This document shows, in pieces, positions 18,118 through 27,741 of a DNA stretch of 58,352 bases. The position numbers and the translations under genes were made by a program. Source of the DNA: Prevotella sp. (GTDB lineage: Bacteria; Bacteroidota; Bacteroidia; Bacteroidales; Bacteroidaceae); assembly GCA_017557185.1 (NCBI GenBank), contig JAFZAP010000060.1:1-58352 (forward strand), given 5' to 3'. The notes under the pieces were generated by a model. It was not told the origin of the DNA and made no database searches. It was given only the letters and a program-made list of their open reading frames with translations. Position 1 is the stretch's first letter. Every line of letters starts with the position of its first letter.

Positions 18118-19649
18118 AGGAACGCCGATTCATCGAGATTCTCGATTGCACATTGCGCGATGGTGAACAGACGAGCGGAGTGTCGTTCTTGCCCCACGAG
18201 AAGCTCGTCATTGCCCGTCGGTTGCTATCGGAGGTGAATGTCGACCGCATCGAGGTAGCCTCCGCCCGCGTCTCTGAGGGCGAGAAGGAGGCGGTGAGCA
18301 TGATCTGCCGCTATGCCAGCCGCATCGGCCGTCTCGATAGGGTGGAGGTGCTGGGCTTTGTCGACGGCAAGCGCTCAGTCGACTGGATACGTTCCTGTGG
18401 CTGTCAGGTCATCAATCTGCTGGCGAAGGGCTCCCTGCGCCATTGTGTCCATCAGCTGCGCAAGACACCCAAACAGCACATCGCCGACCTGCGCGAAACC
18501 ATCAACTACGCCCACGATATGGGTCTCGACGTCAATCTCTACCTCGAGGATTGGAGCTCGGGCATGCGCGATAGTGTCGACTATGTCTATCAGTTGCTCG
18601 ACGGCCTGCGCTGTGAGCCCGTCCACCGCTATATGCTTTCCGACACCTTAGGCATCATGAACCCGCTGCAGTGTGTGGAGTATATGCGCAAGATGGTGAA
18701 GCGCTATCCCGGCTATCACTTCGACTTTCACGGACACAACGACTACGACCTCGCAGTGAGCAACACGCTGGCTGCCGTCCTGAGCGGTTGCAAGGGACTT
18801 CACGTCACCGTCAACGGATTGGGCGAACGCTGTGGAAATGCGCCGTTGGCGAGCGTGCAGGCCATTCTCCGCGATCATTTCGAAGCTCGCACCAATATCT
18901 GCGAGGATAAGCTCAACGACCTGAGTCACCTCGTCGAGGGTTATAGCGGCATCGCCATCGCCCCCAATATGCCCATCGTCGGCGAGAATGTGTTTACGCA
19001 GGTGGCAGGCGTGCATGCCGATGGCGATAGCAAGCACCAGCTCTATCAGAACGCCCTCGTGCCCGAGCGTTTCGGACGTCGGCGCGAGTATGCCCTCGGC
19101 AAGAACTCCGGACGTGCCAATATCGCCCGCAACCTTGAGGAACTAGGCCTTGAGCTTACACCCGAGCAGACGCGCATGGTGACGGCTCGCATCACCGAGC
19201 TCGGCGAGAAGAAGGAAATTGTCACGCAGGAAGACCTGCCCTACATCGTCAACGACGTGCTGCGCAACCACGTGCCCAGCGACCGAGTGCGCCTCATCAG
19301 CTACATGGTGTCCACCGCCTACGGCTTGAAGCCCGGTGCCAACGTGAAGGTCGAAATCAATGGCAAGCAGTTCGAGGCAGGTGCTACCGGCGACGGACAG
19401 TACGACGCGTTTGTGAAGGCCATGCGCCATATCTACAAGAAGTATATCGGCCGCACGTTCCCCATCCTCGTCAACTATGCCGTTTCCATTCCCCCAGGCG
19501 GCCGCACCGATGCCCTTGTGCAGACGGTCATCGCCTGGCAGTTCCCTGATCGCATCGTCCGCACCCGAGGCCTCGATGCCGACCAGACCGAAGCTGCCAT
19601 CAAGGCTACCTTCAAGATGCTGAACATATTTGAAAATGAAAATATATGA
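18087..19649 (+). CDS. Alpha-isopropylmalate synthase-like acyltransferase, probable citramalate synthase
   Basis: About 520 residues from the ATG at 18087, which lies inside the end of leuD. HMGL-like TIM barrel with [18 protein letters not shown] (about 16-33), [14 protein letters not shown] metal motif and [14 protein letters not shown], followed by a LeuA_dimer regulatory domain containing [14 protein letters not shown]. It is clearly a paralogue of leuA but quite diverged. Position between leuD and leuB suggests (R)-citramalate synthase (pyruvate plus acetyl-CoA, feeding isoleucine through LeuCD and LeuB). Homocitrate or a second isopropylmalate synthase are alternatives; specificity cannot be read from sequence alone. 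Overlaps leuB by ATGA. Confidence 0.8.
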   Translation: MGTPEQIRQVKERRFIEILDCTLRDGEQTSGVSFLPHEKLVIARRLLSEVNVDRIEVASARVSEGEKEAVSMICRYASRIGRLDRVEVLGFVDGKRSVDWIRSCGCQVINLLAKGSLRHCVHQLRKTPKQHIADLRETINYAHDMGLDVNLYLEDWSSGMRDSVDYVYQLLDGLRCEPVHRYMLSDTLGIMNPLQCVEYMRKMVKRYPGYHFDFHGHNDYDLAVSNTLAAVLSGCKGLHVTVNGLGERCGNAPLASVQAILRDHFEARTNICEDKLNDLSHLVEGYSGIAIAPNMPIVGENVFTQVAGVHADGDSKHQLYQNALVPERFGRRREYALGKNSGRANIARNLEELGLELTPEQTRMVTARITELGEKKEIVTQEDLPYIVNDVLRNHVPSDRVRLISYMVSTAYGLKPGANVKVEINGKQFEAGATGDGQYDAFVKAMRHIYKKYIGRTFPILVNYAVSIPPGGRTDALVQTVIAWQFPDRIVRTRGLDADQTEAAIKATFKMLNIFENENI

Positions 19650-20704
19650 AACTGAAAATTGCCATTCTGCCGGGCGACGGCATTGGACCTGAGGTCATGA
19701 TACAGGCCATCGGCGTTCTCGATGCTATTGCCGAGAAATTCCACCATGAGTTCGAATACGAGGAAGCCATCTGCGGTGCTCATGCCATCGATGTGGTGGG
19801 CGACCCCTATCCCGAGGCTACCCACGACATCTGCATGCGGGCCGATGCGGTGCTCTTCGCTGCTGTCGGCGACCTGCGCTACGACAACGACCCCACCTCG
19901 CCCATACGTCCTGAGCAGGGATTGCTCGCTATGCGCAAGAAGCTGGGGCTCTTTGCCAACGTGCGACCCGTTGCCACCTTCGAGTGCCTCCTGCATAAGT
20001 CTCCGCTGAAGGACGAACTGCTGCGCGGTGCCGACTTCATCGTCATCCGTGAGCTCACGGGCGGCATGTACTTCGGCGAGAAGCATCAGGACAATGATAT
20101 GGCTTACGACACCGATATCTACACACGTCCTGAGATTGAGCGCATCCTGAAGGTAGCCTTCGAGTATGCCCAGAAGCGCAAGAAGCACCTCACGGTCGTC
20201 GACAAGGCCAACGTGCTGGCGTCGTCGCGCCTATGGCGGCAAATCGCCAAGGAGATGGAACCACAGTATCCCGACGTCACTACCGACTACATGTTCATCG
20301 ACAATGCCTCGATGCGCGTGCTCACTGAACCGCGATACTTCGATGTCATCGTCACCGAGAACACTTTCGGCGATATCCTCACCGATGAGACCTCATGCAT
20401 CACCGGTTCCATGGGCTTGCAGCCGTCGTCGAGTCTTGGCCTTCACACCCCGCTCTTCGAACCCGTCCACGGCTCATGGCCGCAGGCAGCCGGTCAGAAT
20501 CTCGCCAATCCGCTGGCACAGATTCTCTCTGCCGCCATGCTGCTTGAGCACTTCGGTTTGATCGAAGAGGGGCAGGCCATCCGCGAAGCCGTCGATGCCT
20601 CGTTGGAGCAAAATGTGCGTACACCGGAGATTCAGGTAGAAGGCGCTCCCCATTATGGCACCCGCGAGGTGGGCCAGTGGATTATCGATTACATCAAGCG
20701 ATAG
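19646..20704 (+). CDS. leuB: 3-isopropylmalate dehydrogenase LeuB
   Basis: NAD-dependent oxidative decarboxylation of 3-isopropylmalate in leucine synthesis. 352 residues. N-terminal [10 protein letters not shown], substrate segment [34 protein letters not shown], and the metal-binding [13 protein letters not shown]. Starts on the ATGA overlap with the preceding gene, so tightly coupled. Confidence 0.96.
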   Translation: MKLKIAILPGDGIGPEVMIQAIGVLDAIAEKFHHEFEYEEAICGAHAIDVVGDPYPEATHDICMRADAVLFAAVGDLRYDNDPTSPIRPEQGLLAMRKKLGLFANVRPVATFECLLHKSPLKDELLRGADFIVIRELTGGMYFGEKHQDNDMAYDTDIYTRPEIERILKVAFEYAQKRKKHLTVVDKANVLASSRLWRQIAKEMEPQYPDVTTDYMFIDNASMRVLTEPRYFDVIVTENTFGDILTDETSCITGSMGLQPSSSLGLHTPLFEPVHGSWPQAAGQNLANPLAQILSAAMLLEHFGLIEEGQAIREAVDASLEQNVRTPEIQVEGAPHYGTREVGQWIIDYIKR

Positions 20705-20721
20705 CCGAAGTCTGTTATAAC

Positions 20722-21447
20722 ATGAAGCAATCGTTTCTGTACAGAATGCACACAAGGATAGGGGGCTGGTGCCTCGCTGCCCTTGTCGCTTGTCTCTTCC
20801 CATGTGGGAGCATCCATGCCCAGACGCTGCAGGACTCTCTCCAGGCAGCCATCGATGCGTTGGAATACCATCCCGACTCTGTCGACCTGCGCCTGAAGAA
20901 GGCAGCCATCAACATGCAGCTCGAGCAGTGGCAGCTCGCCAAGGATGAGTACGATATCGTCCTGCAACAGCAGCCTGGACATCTCGCGGCCCTCTTTTTC
21001 CGTGCTTATGCCAACCAGCAGCTCAGCCGCTATTCGTTTGCACGCCTCGACTACGAACATCTGCTGAGCATCGTGCCCTCCCACTTTGAGGCGCGCCTCG
21101 GACTCGCCTTGTTGAATCAGAAGATGCAGCGCTTCACTGACGCTTACGACCAGCTGAGCCTGCTCATCAGTCAGTATCCCGATAGCGCTGTTGTCTATGC
21201 CGCTCGTGCCGATTTGGAGGTGCAGCGCGAGCAATACGACCCTGCCGAGTACGATTTCACGCAGGCTTTGCGCCTCCAGCCCCATCAAAAGGACTGGTTG
21301 CTGGCACGTGCGCAGGTTCGCATCAAGATGAAGCACTTCGACGATGCCCTCGACGACCTCGACCGCCTTGTCGCCCTCGGCACCCCCCGCGCCGCCCTCG
21401 ATTCATTCTATCAGCAGTTCCCAAAGAAAAAGAAGCGCCGACGTTAG
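20722..21447 (+). CDS. Exported tetratricopeptide repeat protein
   Basis: About 241 residues from the ATG at 20722; a longer in-frame start overlaps the end of leuB and would bury the signal peptide. A signal peptide ends near GSIHAQ (about residue 34). The rest is TPR-like helix pairs (about five repeats, 45-225) with patterns such as AxFFRAYANQQLSRYSFARLDY. The tail KKKKRRR is strongly basic. It probably serves as a periplasmic protein-binding scaffold. It follows leuB by 17 bases, but a functional link to leucine synthesis is not evident. Confidence 0.75.
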   Translation: MKQSFLYRMHTRIGGWCLAALVACLFPCGSIHAQTLQDSLQAAIDALEYHPDSVDLRLKKAAINMQLEQWQLAKDEYDIVLQQQPGHLAALFFRAYANQQLSRYSFARLDYEHLLSIVPSHFEARLGLALLNQKMQRFTDAYDQLSLLISQYPDSAVVYAARADLEVQREQYDPAEYDFTQALRLQPHQKDWLLARAQVRIKMKHFDDALDDLDRLVALGTPRAALDSFYQQFPKKKKRRR

Positions 21448-21753
21448 CATTCTACTCAGTTTTCTCACCATTTTGATGGCATTCCCTCCAACGAGTATCC
21501 TTCTTCATTTTGGGGTAAATGGTTTTGAATCACAAGACTCCGTAGACCTTATTGTGCATTGCTTCACACCAAAAGGAGCAATGGTTTAGACCAAAGAGAG
21601 CACTGCTCCCGATGATACAGAGCACTGCTCTATATACCTACGGAGCACTGCTCTATATACCTACGGAGCATTGCTCCAAAGGGTAGGGAGCATTGCTCCA
21701 TAACCTACAGAGCATTGCTCCAGTTGACAGGGAGAGATAAAAAAGGAGTGTTG
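21448..21753. other. 306-base intergenic region with palindrome array
   Basis: Convergent gap between the TPR gene and the DUF4861 gene. The right half is the six-copy array at 21597-21721. The left half (21448-21596) holds no gene or clear terminator that I can see, only a possible degenerate copy of the unit near 21575. Confidence 0.6.
21597..21721. repeat. 22-23-base palindromic repeat array, 6 copies
   Basis: Palindromes of the type AGAGCACTGCTCC / GGAGCATTGCTCC begin at 21597, 21619, 21642, 21665, 21687 and 21709. Arms covary (AGAGCA or GGAGCA with TGCTCT or TGCTCC), and linkers are short (9-10 bases). Same family as 2979-3041 and 37399-37543. Confidence 0.9.
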
Positions 21754-23025
21754 TTAATGGATGGTCGTTCTTGCCGGCGTGTCGATTTCGCGTTTCCACT
21801 GGCGCAGGTATTCGAACCAGTCGTCGGCGGTATGATAGCCGAAGTCCTCGTTGTCGGAACCGAAGGTAATGTGGTAGCACAGGTGGGCACCCCGCATGCT
21901 GATCTCGAAGCCGTAGTTGTCGCTGTCGGCAGGCCATTCGCTCACCACGCTCTGCTGGGGCAGGCAGATGCCAAGTCCTACAGTCTCGCGCTTGTGTCCC
22001 ACGGAGTCTTTCTCTGAAACGGGCCAGTCGGTTCCCCAGCAGCCGCGCAAGCCGTGATGATCGGAATACTCCACGGAGTTCTTCACGTTGATGATACCCG
22101 TGGAGAGACGTGGTGCTGTGGTGACATCGGAGATGAACACGTCGACCTGGCAGTCGCGGCGATGTGCATAGAGGGTGTAGCGTGTGGTGAGGTCGAGGCG
22201 CCCTTCGGTCTGGATGGACTGCTTGCCGTCGTCGGAAAGGGGATTCTTCACGGCAGGGGCGTTGGGCAGCCAGCCTTCGTCGCTGATCTCGACGATGGTG
22301 CGAACAGGACCTCGTGCCACGATGCGTTGCGAGCGATGCATGACGTCGTGGAGCATCGTGGGCTGCTGGCCGTCGTAGCCGCGTAAGGTTCCAACGCCAA
22401 ACGTGTTGCCCACCCACAGGATGTCATCGCCGAATCCTGCTTGTTTCTGGGCTTCATCGGGGTAGAATTGTGTCTGCCGCAGCTCCAGCCCCTTGTGGTA
22501 TTTGCCGTAGATGTCGACGGTCTGGCGGTGGTCGAAATAGATGCGGTAGGCCACGAGTTCGTTCTCGAAGGCTGCTCCGTGATGGTGGAGCTGGTTGTAG
22601 GGGTTCACGCCTCGGTCGACGGTCAGGCTGGAGATGTAGATGTCGTGCTTGTTCTCCTCTTTCACCTTCTTGCTCGACAGCAGCATCTCGACGTAGACTT
22701 CGCTTTCTGGAGTTTCCGGCTGCTGGGTGCCGTTGAACTCCACTTGGAAGCTCCTGCTCTCGCGAGGGGCGAGGGTGGTGAGGAAGCACAGCTCGTCAGG
22801 ACGCCCGTCTTGGTCGAGGTCGTCGAGTTGTGACGGCAGGATGCGCGCACTTGCCTTCTCGGTCACGGTAGCTGTGTTGACGAGTCCGTAGGCGGAGAGA
22901 TCGATGACCACGGGCACGCAGTCTCTCTGGAACTTCGAGGGGTTTTGCACCTCAACCTGGATGGTTGCTGCCTGGGCGGAGAAGGCAATGACGAGGAGTA
23001 GGGCGGCAGTAGGAAGTCTTTTCAT
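21754..23025 (-). CDS. DUF4861 domain protein, exported
   Basis: 423 residues with a signal peptide MKRLPTAALLLVIAFSAQA. DUF4861 members are beta-rich secreted or outer-membrane-associated proteins of unknown role, often found near carbohydrate-degrading genes. A calcium-binding-like DLDQDGRPDELCF loop lies at about residues 72-84, and the ENELVAYRIYF segment corresponds to ENDRTAYRLYG in the second DUF4861 gene (26490-27710). It is alone on its strand, with a possible promoter box at 23068-23075 and an inverted repeat between box and start. Confidence 0.75.
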   Translation of the reverse strand: MKRLPTAALLLVIAFSAQAATIQVEVQNPSKFQRDCVPVVIDLSAYGLVNTATVTEKASARILPSQLDDLDQDGRPDELCFLTTLAPRESRSFQVEFNGTQQPETPESEVYVEMLLSSKKVKEENKHDIYISSLTVDRGVNPYNQLHHHGAAFENELVAYRIYFDHRQTVDIYGKYHKGLELRQTQFYPDEAQKQAGFGDDILWVGNTFGVGTLRGYDGQQPTMLHDVMHRSQRIVARGPVRTIVEISDEGWLPNAPAVKNPLSDDGKQSIQTEGRLDLTTRYTLYAHRRDCQVDVFISDVTTAPRLSTGIINVKNSVEYSDHHGLRGCWGTDWPVSEKDSVGHKRETVGLGICLPQQSVVSEWPADSDNYGFEISMRGAHLCYHITFGSDNEDFGYHTADDWFEYLRQWKREIDTPARTTIH

Positions 23026-23043
23026 TTTTCGTGATGATATTTG

Positions 23044-23075
23044 TTGTCATGACGTCGATTTACATGACAAACTTA
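23044..23075 (-). promoter_or_regulatory. Possible promoter and operator of the DUF4861 gene
   Basis: Minus-strand -7 box TAAGTTTG (23075 down to 23068). Directly downstream lies a perfect 8-base inverted repeat TTGTCATG (23044-23051) / CATGACAA (23063-23070) with an 11-base spacer, overlapping the box and the expected transcription start. This position suits a repressor operator, but no regulator gene is nearby and no clear -33 box is present. Confidence 0.4.
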
Positions 23076-23147
23076 CGGAATTATTTCAATAAAATAAAGT
23101 TAATTCAAACTTTTTTGGGGTGAATTTTAACTTTTTTAGCAAAATAT

Positions 23148-23178
23148 TTTGTGAATTAAATAAAATTTAGTAATTTTG
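23148..23178 (+). promoter_or_regulatory. Promoter of the GldB-like gene
   Basis: TTTG at 23148-23151, 19 bases, then TAATTTTG at 23171-23178; 19 bases before the GTG start at 23198. Confidence 0.75.
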
Positions 23179-23197
23179 CAAAGAGTTAGAATAAAAC

Positions 23198-23992
23198 GTG
23201 AAAAAAGCATCGGCATTCTTCTATCTTCTGACCTTTCTGATGGCTGTTTACTGTGTGGCCTGCGACTTCAAGTTGAAGTCGAATGAAGAGGTTGAGGCAT
23301 CGCAACTGTTGAAGGTTCAACGTTACGACCGCCTGCAGAGCCGTTATCTTACCACGGGCGACTTCTCGGCGTTGCAGCAGATGAATACCGACTATCCCAT
23401 TGAGACGCGCACCCTGCTTGAGGACATGTTGCAGCTGGGCGAGGTGAACGATGCGCAAATCAACGCCCGCTTCCTGAACTTCTATCAGGACAGTCTGCTG
23501 CAGGTCATCATCGCCGATGCAGAATACCAGTATGCCGACATGAGCGATATCGACAAACAACTGGACTTCGCTTTCACACGCCTGCAGAAGTTCCTTCCCT
23601 CGATGCCGCTTCCTGCTGTCTATGCACAAGTAGGGGCCTTGGGACAGAGCATCATCGTCGGCGACAGCTTGATTGGCATCTCGCTCGACAAGTATCTGGG
23701 TGCTGACTACCCGGCCTATGCGAAGTTCTACGACGAGAAACAGCGCTCCTCGATGACCCGCAAGAGCATCGTGCCCGATTGTCTGGTGTTCTGGCTGCTG
23801 AGCCACTATCCCATGAAGAATTTTGAAACCGCCTCGCAGGAAGGGCGCGATGTGCATATGGGGCGTATCATGTGGGCAGCCAACAAGGCGATGAACACGT
23901 TGTTCTTCAAAACCAAGTATACCGTTCTGGCCGAGCGGTATATGATCAAGCATCCAGGCACCAGCATGGAGTCGTTCCTGCAGGCGGAGTGA
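23198..23992 (+). CDS. GldB-like lipoprotein
   Basis: 264 residues, GTG start supported by the promoter at 23148-23178. Lipobox-like LMAVYCVAC, with Cys22 as the likely lipidated residue. The core segment (about 140-215), with a V-x-A-Q-V-G-A-L-x-Q-S-I strand, GISLDKYLG and IVPDCLVFWLLSHYP, resembles GldB, a lipoprotein needed for gliding in Flavobacterium and kept in many non-gliding Bacteroidetes. Its role there is unknown. No other gld or T9SS gene is near. The family call rests on pattern recognition and is moderate. Confidence 0.6.
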   Translation: MKKASAFFYLLTFLMAVYCVACDFKLKSNEEVEASQLLKVQRYDRLQSRYLTTGDFSALQQMNTDYPIETRTLLEDMLQLGEVNDAQINARFLNFYQDSLLQVIIADAEYQYADMSDIDKQLDFAFTRLQKFLPSMPLPAVYAQVGALGQSIIVGDSLIGISLDKYLGADYPAYAKFYDEKQRSSMTRKSIVPDCLVFWLLSHYPMKNFETASQEGRDVHMGRIMWAANKAMNTLFFKTKYTVLAERYMIKHPGTSMESFLQAE

Positions 23993-24056
23993 TTATTATG
24001 CATTCAGCATAAAACCTTTGCTTACGCCGTTTCCTTATCAAGGAAACTCAAATGTA

Positions 24057-24243
24057 TTTCGCTCACTTATTCGTACTTTGGCTTCGTCGAAGGTACTTTC
24101 GCTCAACAATAAAAATATTTGCAAAATATTTTGTATTGTTCTCACTTATTCGTACTTTGGCTTCGCCGAATGTACTTTCGTTCGGAAATAAAAATAAAAA
24201 ATCCATTTTTATTTTGTATTTCGCTCACTTATTCGTACCTTTG
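24057..24243 (+). repeat. Triplicated promoter-bearing repeat upstream of the DPP IV gene
   Basis: CTCACTTATTCGTAC followed by a TTTG element occurs at 24062, 24141 and 24224. The first two copies continue with GGCTTCG, a small palindrome (CTTCGTCGAAG in copy 1) and GTACTTTCG. Copies two and three are also preceded by ATTTTGTATT. The unit is about 79-83 bases long. Only the third copy has a perfect -7 box. Confidence 0.8.
24213..24243 (+). promoter_or_regulatory. Promoter of the DPP IV operon
   Basis: TTTG at 24213-24216, 19 bases, TACCTTTG at 24236-24243, 28 bases before the ATG at 24272. The upstream repeat copy at 24130-24160 has the same 19-base spacing but a one-base-off box TACTTTGG. 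Confidence 0.8.
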
Positions 24244-24271
24244 CAATCAAAGAGAAAAACCTGTTTGATTT

Positions 24272-26473
24272 ATGAAGAAATTTCTTATTGCATGTGCAGC
24301 GCTGCTCATGGCGGTAGTCGTTGATGCCGCCGACAAGCTGACGCTGAAGGCTATCACGGGTGGTGAGTTCTCGCCGCAGCGTGTTTATGGAGTAAACCCC
24401 ATCGAGGGTTCCGACCGCTATGCCAGCATTTCAGGCGATGGCAAGCGCATCGTGGAGTATTCATTCAAGACTGGTCAGGAGACGGGTGTGCTCTTCGATG
24501 TGGAGAAGACGCTGGGCGAGAAGATAGAGCGCTTCGACGGCTATGTGATGTCGCCCGATGGCAGTCGCATGCTCATCCAGACGAATACCGAGGCCGTCTA
24601 TCGCCGTTCGTTCAAGGCTGATTACTATATCTACACCATCAAGAGCCGCAAGCTGGAACGCCTCTCCGACGGCGGCAAGCAGCAGGTTCCACTGTGGAGC
24701 CCCGACGGCATGCAGGTGGCTTTCGTACGCGACAACAATCTCTTCCTTGTGAAGCTGCTCTACGATAATGCTGAGAGCCAGGTGACGAAGGACGGCAAGT
24801 TCAACGAGGTCATCAACGGCATACCCGACTGGGTGTATGAAGAGGAGTTCGAGTACAACCGCGCCTTCTGCTTCACCGCTGACGGCACGATGCTCTGCTG
24901 GGTGCGCTTCGACGAGAAGGCCGTGCGCGAATACTCGCTTCAGTACTTCCAGGGCATGAAGCCCCAGCGTGCGGAGTACGAGCTCTATCCGGGCCTATAC
25001 AGCTATAAGTATCCGAAGGCAGGCGAGGTGAACTCGACGGTAACGGCGTGGAGCTTCGACATCAAGAGCCGCCAGACGCGCCAGTTGCAGGTGCCTGTCG
25101 ATGACGACGGCTATCTGCCCCGCATTCTCCCGATGAGCGAGCCCGACAAGGTCATCGTAGCCTCGATGAACCGCCATCAGGACGTGCTGAACCTCTACAC
25201 GGTGAACGCCCGCTCGACGGTTGCCCAGTTGTTGATTAAGGAGAGCGTGCCCAAATATGTGCGTGAAGACGTGCTCGGCCAGATGCAAATCGGCAAGAGC
25301 CACATCCTCCTGCCCAGCGACCGCGACGGCTATATGCACCTGTATCTCTACACGATGAACGGAACGCAGGAGCGGAAGATCGGCGACGGCCAGTACGACA
25401 TTACCGACATCTATGGCTACAACGAGCAGACGGGCGACGTCTTTTATCAGGCTGCCACTCGTAGCGCCCGCGATCGTCAGGTGTATGTCAACCACAAGAA
25501 CGGAAAGACCGAGTGCCTGACCGATCAACAGGGTTGGAATTCGGCCGTGTTCTCGGGCGACTATCAGTATTTTCTCAATACGTGGAGCGATGCCAACACC
25601 CCGTTTGTCTATACGGTTCGCGATCAGAAGGGCCGTGTGCTCTCGACGCGCGTCGATAATGCCGACCTCAAAGAGAAACTGAAGCGCTACGAACTGGGCA
25701 AGAAGGAATTCTTCGAGTTCACCACGGGCGAGGGCGTGAAGCTGGAAGGCTGGATGATGAAACCGGCCAACTTCAACGCTTCGAAGAAATATCCGGTGGT
25801 GATGTTCCAGTATAGCGGCCCCGCCAGTCAGCAGGTTGTTGACTCGTGGAATATCGGTTCGATGGGGCAGGGCGGTCTTTTCGACAGCTATCTCTGCCAG
25901 GAAGGCTTCATCGTGGTGTGTGTCGACGGTCGTGGTACCGGAGCCCGCGGAGCTGAGTTCGAGAAGTGCACCTATCAGGCTCTGGGCTTGCTCGAGGCCC
26001 GCGACCAGGTTGAGACAGCCTTGTGGCTGGGCAAGCAGTCGTATGTGGATGCCGACCGCATCGGCATCTGGGGCTGGAGCTATGGCGGCTATTGCACGCT
26101 GATGAGTATGAGCGAGGGGCGTCCCGTGTTCCGCGCCGGTGTGGCTGTGGCTCCCCCGACCAGCTATCGCTACTACGATTCGGTCTATACCGAGCGCTAT
26201 ATGCGTACGCCGAAGGAAAATCCCACAGGCTACAACGACAATCCCATCACACGTGCCGAGAAGCTGCATGGTGCGTTGCTGCTCTGTCATGGAGTTGCCG
26301 ACGACAACGTGCATGCGCAGAACACCTATGAATATACCGAGGCACTCGTTCAGGCCGACAAGGACTTCAAGATGAATCTCTACACCAACCGCAATCACAG
26401 CATTTATGGCGGCAATACGCGCAACCATCTGCTTCGTCAGATTGCCCAGTTCTTTATTGATGAGTTGAAATAA
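24272..26473 (+). CDS. Dipeptidyl peptidase IV, S9 family
   Basis: 733-residue exported serine peptidase releasing X-Pro (or X-Ala) dipeptides from peptide N-termini. Signal peptide ends near VVDAAD (about residue 20). The beta-propeller domain carries the DWVYEEEF substrate-N-terminus-binding glutamates (E190-E192). The alpha/beta-hydrolase domain has WGWSYGGY with nucleophile S603, HGVADDNVH with D677, and NRNHSIYGG with H709. All catalytic elements match the DPP IV subfamily. It heads a close-packed run with DUF4861, iorA, iorB and an aminotransferase, which suggests peptide breakdown feeding amino acid fermentation. Confidence 0.93.
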   Translation: MKKFLIACAALLMAVVVDAADKLTLKAITGGEFSPQRVYGVNPIEGSDRYASISGDGKRIVEYSFKTGQETGVLFDVEKTLGEKIERFDGYVMSPDGSRMLIQTNTEAVYRRSFKADYYIYTIKSRKLERLSDGGKQQVPLWSPDGMQVAFVRDNNLFLVKLLYDNAESQVTKDGKFNEVINGIPDWVYEEEFEYNRAFCFTADGTMLCWVRFDEKAVREYSLQYFQGMKPQRAEYELYPGLYSYKYPKAGEVNSTVTAWSFDIKSRQTRQLQVPVDDDGYLPRILPMSEPDKVIVASMNRHQDVLNLYTVNARSTVAQLLIKESVPKYVREDVLGQMQIGKSHILLPSDRDGYMHLYLYTMNGTQERKIGDGQYDITDIYGYNEQTGDVFYQAATRSARDRQVYVNHKNGKTECLTDQQGWNSAVFSGDYQYFLNTWSDANTPFVYTVRDQKGRVLSTRVDNADLKEKLKRYELGKKEFFEFTTGEGVKLEGWMMKPANFNASKKYPVVMFQYSGPASQQVVDSWNIGSMGQGGLFDSYLCQEGFIVVCVDGRGTGARGAEFEKCTYQALGLLEARDQVETALWLGKQSYVDADRIGIWGWSYGGYCTLMSMSEGRPVFRAGVAVAPPTSYRYYDSVYTERYMRTPKENPTGYNDNPITRAEKLHGALLLCHGVADDNVHAQNTYEYTEALVQADKDFKMNLYTNRNHSIYGGNTRNHLLRQIAQFFIDELK

Positions 26474-26489
26474 GAAAACCGATTAGCAT

Positions 26490-27710
26490 ATGAGAATGTT
26501 ATTTGTTTGGGCGCTCGCGGCACTCTTGATGCCTGCGTCGGCGATGGCCCAGAAAGTGAAGATTCGCGTCACCAACGACGAGAGAGAGCAGAGACAAGAG
26601 GTGGTGGAGGTCGATGCTGCTGCCGTCTACCAGCAGCTGGGCATTCGCCAGGGTGAGCCTTTCGTCGTGAAGAATGCGCTTGGCCAAGAGGTGGGCTATC
26701 AGCTGTCATACGACGGAAAACTCCTGCTTGATGTCGCTATCCGTCCTTGTGGAACCGCCGAGTTCACCGTTGAGCCTGGTCGGCCGCAGCCGGCAAAGGT
26801 GTTTGTCACAGGCCGCCAGTATCCTGAACGTGTCGACGACATAGCCTGGGAGAACGACCGCACGGCCTATCGCCTCTATGGTCCTGCCCTGCAACGTTCG
26901 GGTGAGCGTGCCTTCGGCATCGATGTGTGGGTGAAGAACACCCCCGACCTCGAGGTAGAGGGCCGTTACAAGACAGAGCTCTCCAACCATTCGCAGATTC
27001 AGGCTTTGAAGGCTGCCGGCAAGAATGCCGAGGCTTTCGAGGTGGAGAAGGCTACGACCTATCACTTCGATCACGGCTATGGTCTTGACTGCTACAAGGT
27101 CGGTCCTACGCTGGGTTGCGGAGCCCCTGCCTTGATGGATGGCAACAACCTGATCCTGCCTTATAGCTACGAGTCGTACAAGATCCTCGACAACGGTCCG
27201 TTGCGGTTCACCGTAGAACTTACGTATCCTGCCGTCGAGGTGAAGAACGACAAGGCAGTCGTGGAGCATCGCATTCTCAGCCTCGACAAAGGCTCGAACT
27301 TCAACAAGATGACGGTGGGGTATGAAGGTCTGTCGCAAGCTCGCGACCTCGCTGCCGGCGTCGTCATCCATGCTGAGGACACCGAGAGCGTCGTGCTGGG
27401 TAAGAACTATGTGCATTATGCCGACCCCACCGATAATCCCAATGCCCAGAACTTCCAAATCTATGTTGCCTGCCTCTTCCCCGAGGGCAACGTCGAGACC
27501 AAGAAGCTGCTTGATAAGAAGCCAGCTCCTGGTACGGTGGGGCATGCCGTAGGCATCCTGAAGAACTACAAGAGCGGCCAGAAGTTTACCTATTATTTCG
27601 GAAGCGCGTGGAGTAAGAATGATGTACGCACGCAACGCGAATGGCAGCTGCGCATAGAAGAATTCCTCGATGCGTTGGCTCAGCCGCTCGAGGCTACGGT
27701 CATAAAGTAA
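26490..27710 (+). CDS. DUF4861 domain protein, second copy
   Basis: 406 residues with signal peptide MRMLFVWALAALLMPASAMA. It contains ENDRTAYRLYGPALQ, FGIDVWVKN, LILPYSYESYKILDNGP and a C-terminal YYFGSAWSKND segment typical of DUF4861. Function unknown. It starts 16 bases after the DPP IV stop, so it is cotranscribed with it. Paralogue of 21754-23025. Confidence 0.8.
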   Translation: MRMLFVWALAALLMPASAMAQKVKIRVTNDEREQRQEVVEVDAAAVYQQLGIRQGEPFVVKNALGQEVGYQLSYDGKLLLDVAIRPCGTAEFTVEPGRPQPAKVFVTGRQYPERVDDIAWENDRTAYRLYGPALQRSGERAFGIDVWVKNTPDLEVEGRYKTELSNHSQIQALKAAGKNAEAFEVEKATTYHFDHGYGLDCYKVGPTLGCGAPALMDGNNLILPYSYESYKILDNGPLRFTVELTYPAVEVKNDKAVVEHRILSLDKGSNFNKMTVGYEGLSQARDLAAGVVIHAEDTESVVLGKNYVHYADPTDNPNAQNFQIYVACLFPEGNVETKKLLDKKPAPGTVGHAVGILKNYKSGQKFTYYFGSAWSKNDVRTQREWQLRIEEFLDALAQPLEATVIK

Positions 27711-27741
27711 CAAGAATTCAATCATTATCTATCAACATCAT

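Noticed and set aside
23993-24056. tRNA or small RNA gene after the GldB-like gene
   Set aside because: No cloverleaf, no TTCGA arm and no promoter; it appears to be plain spacer before the triplicated promoter repeat.
24995-26428. Antisense open frame of about 470 codons opposite the DPP IV gene
   Set aside because: No recognisable domain, no promoter or start context; the sense strand has all DPP IV catalytic residues.
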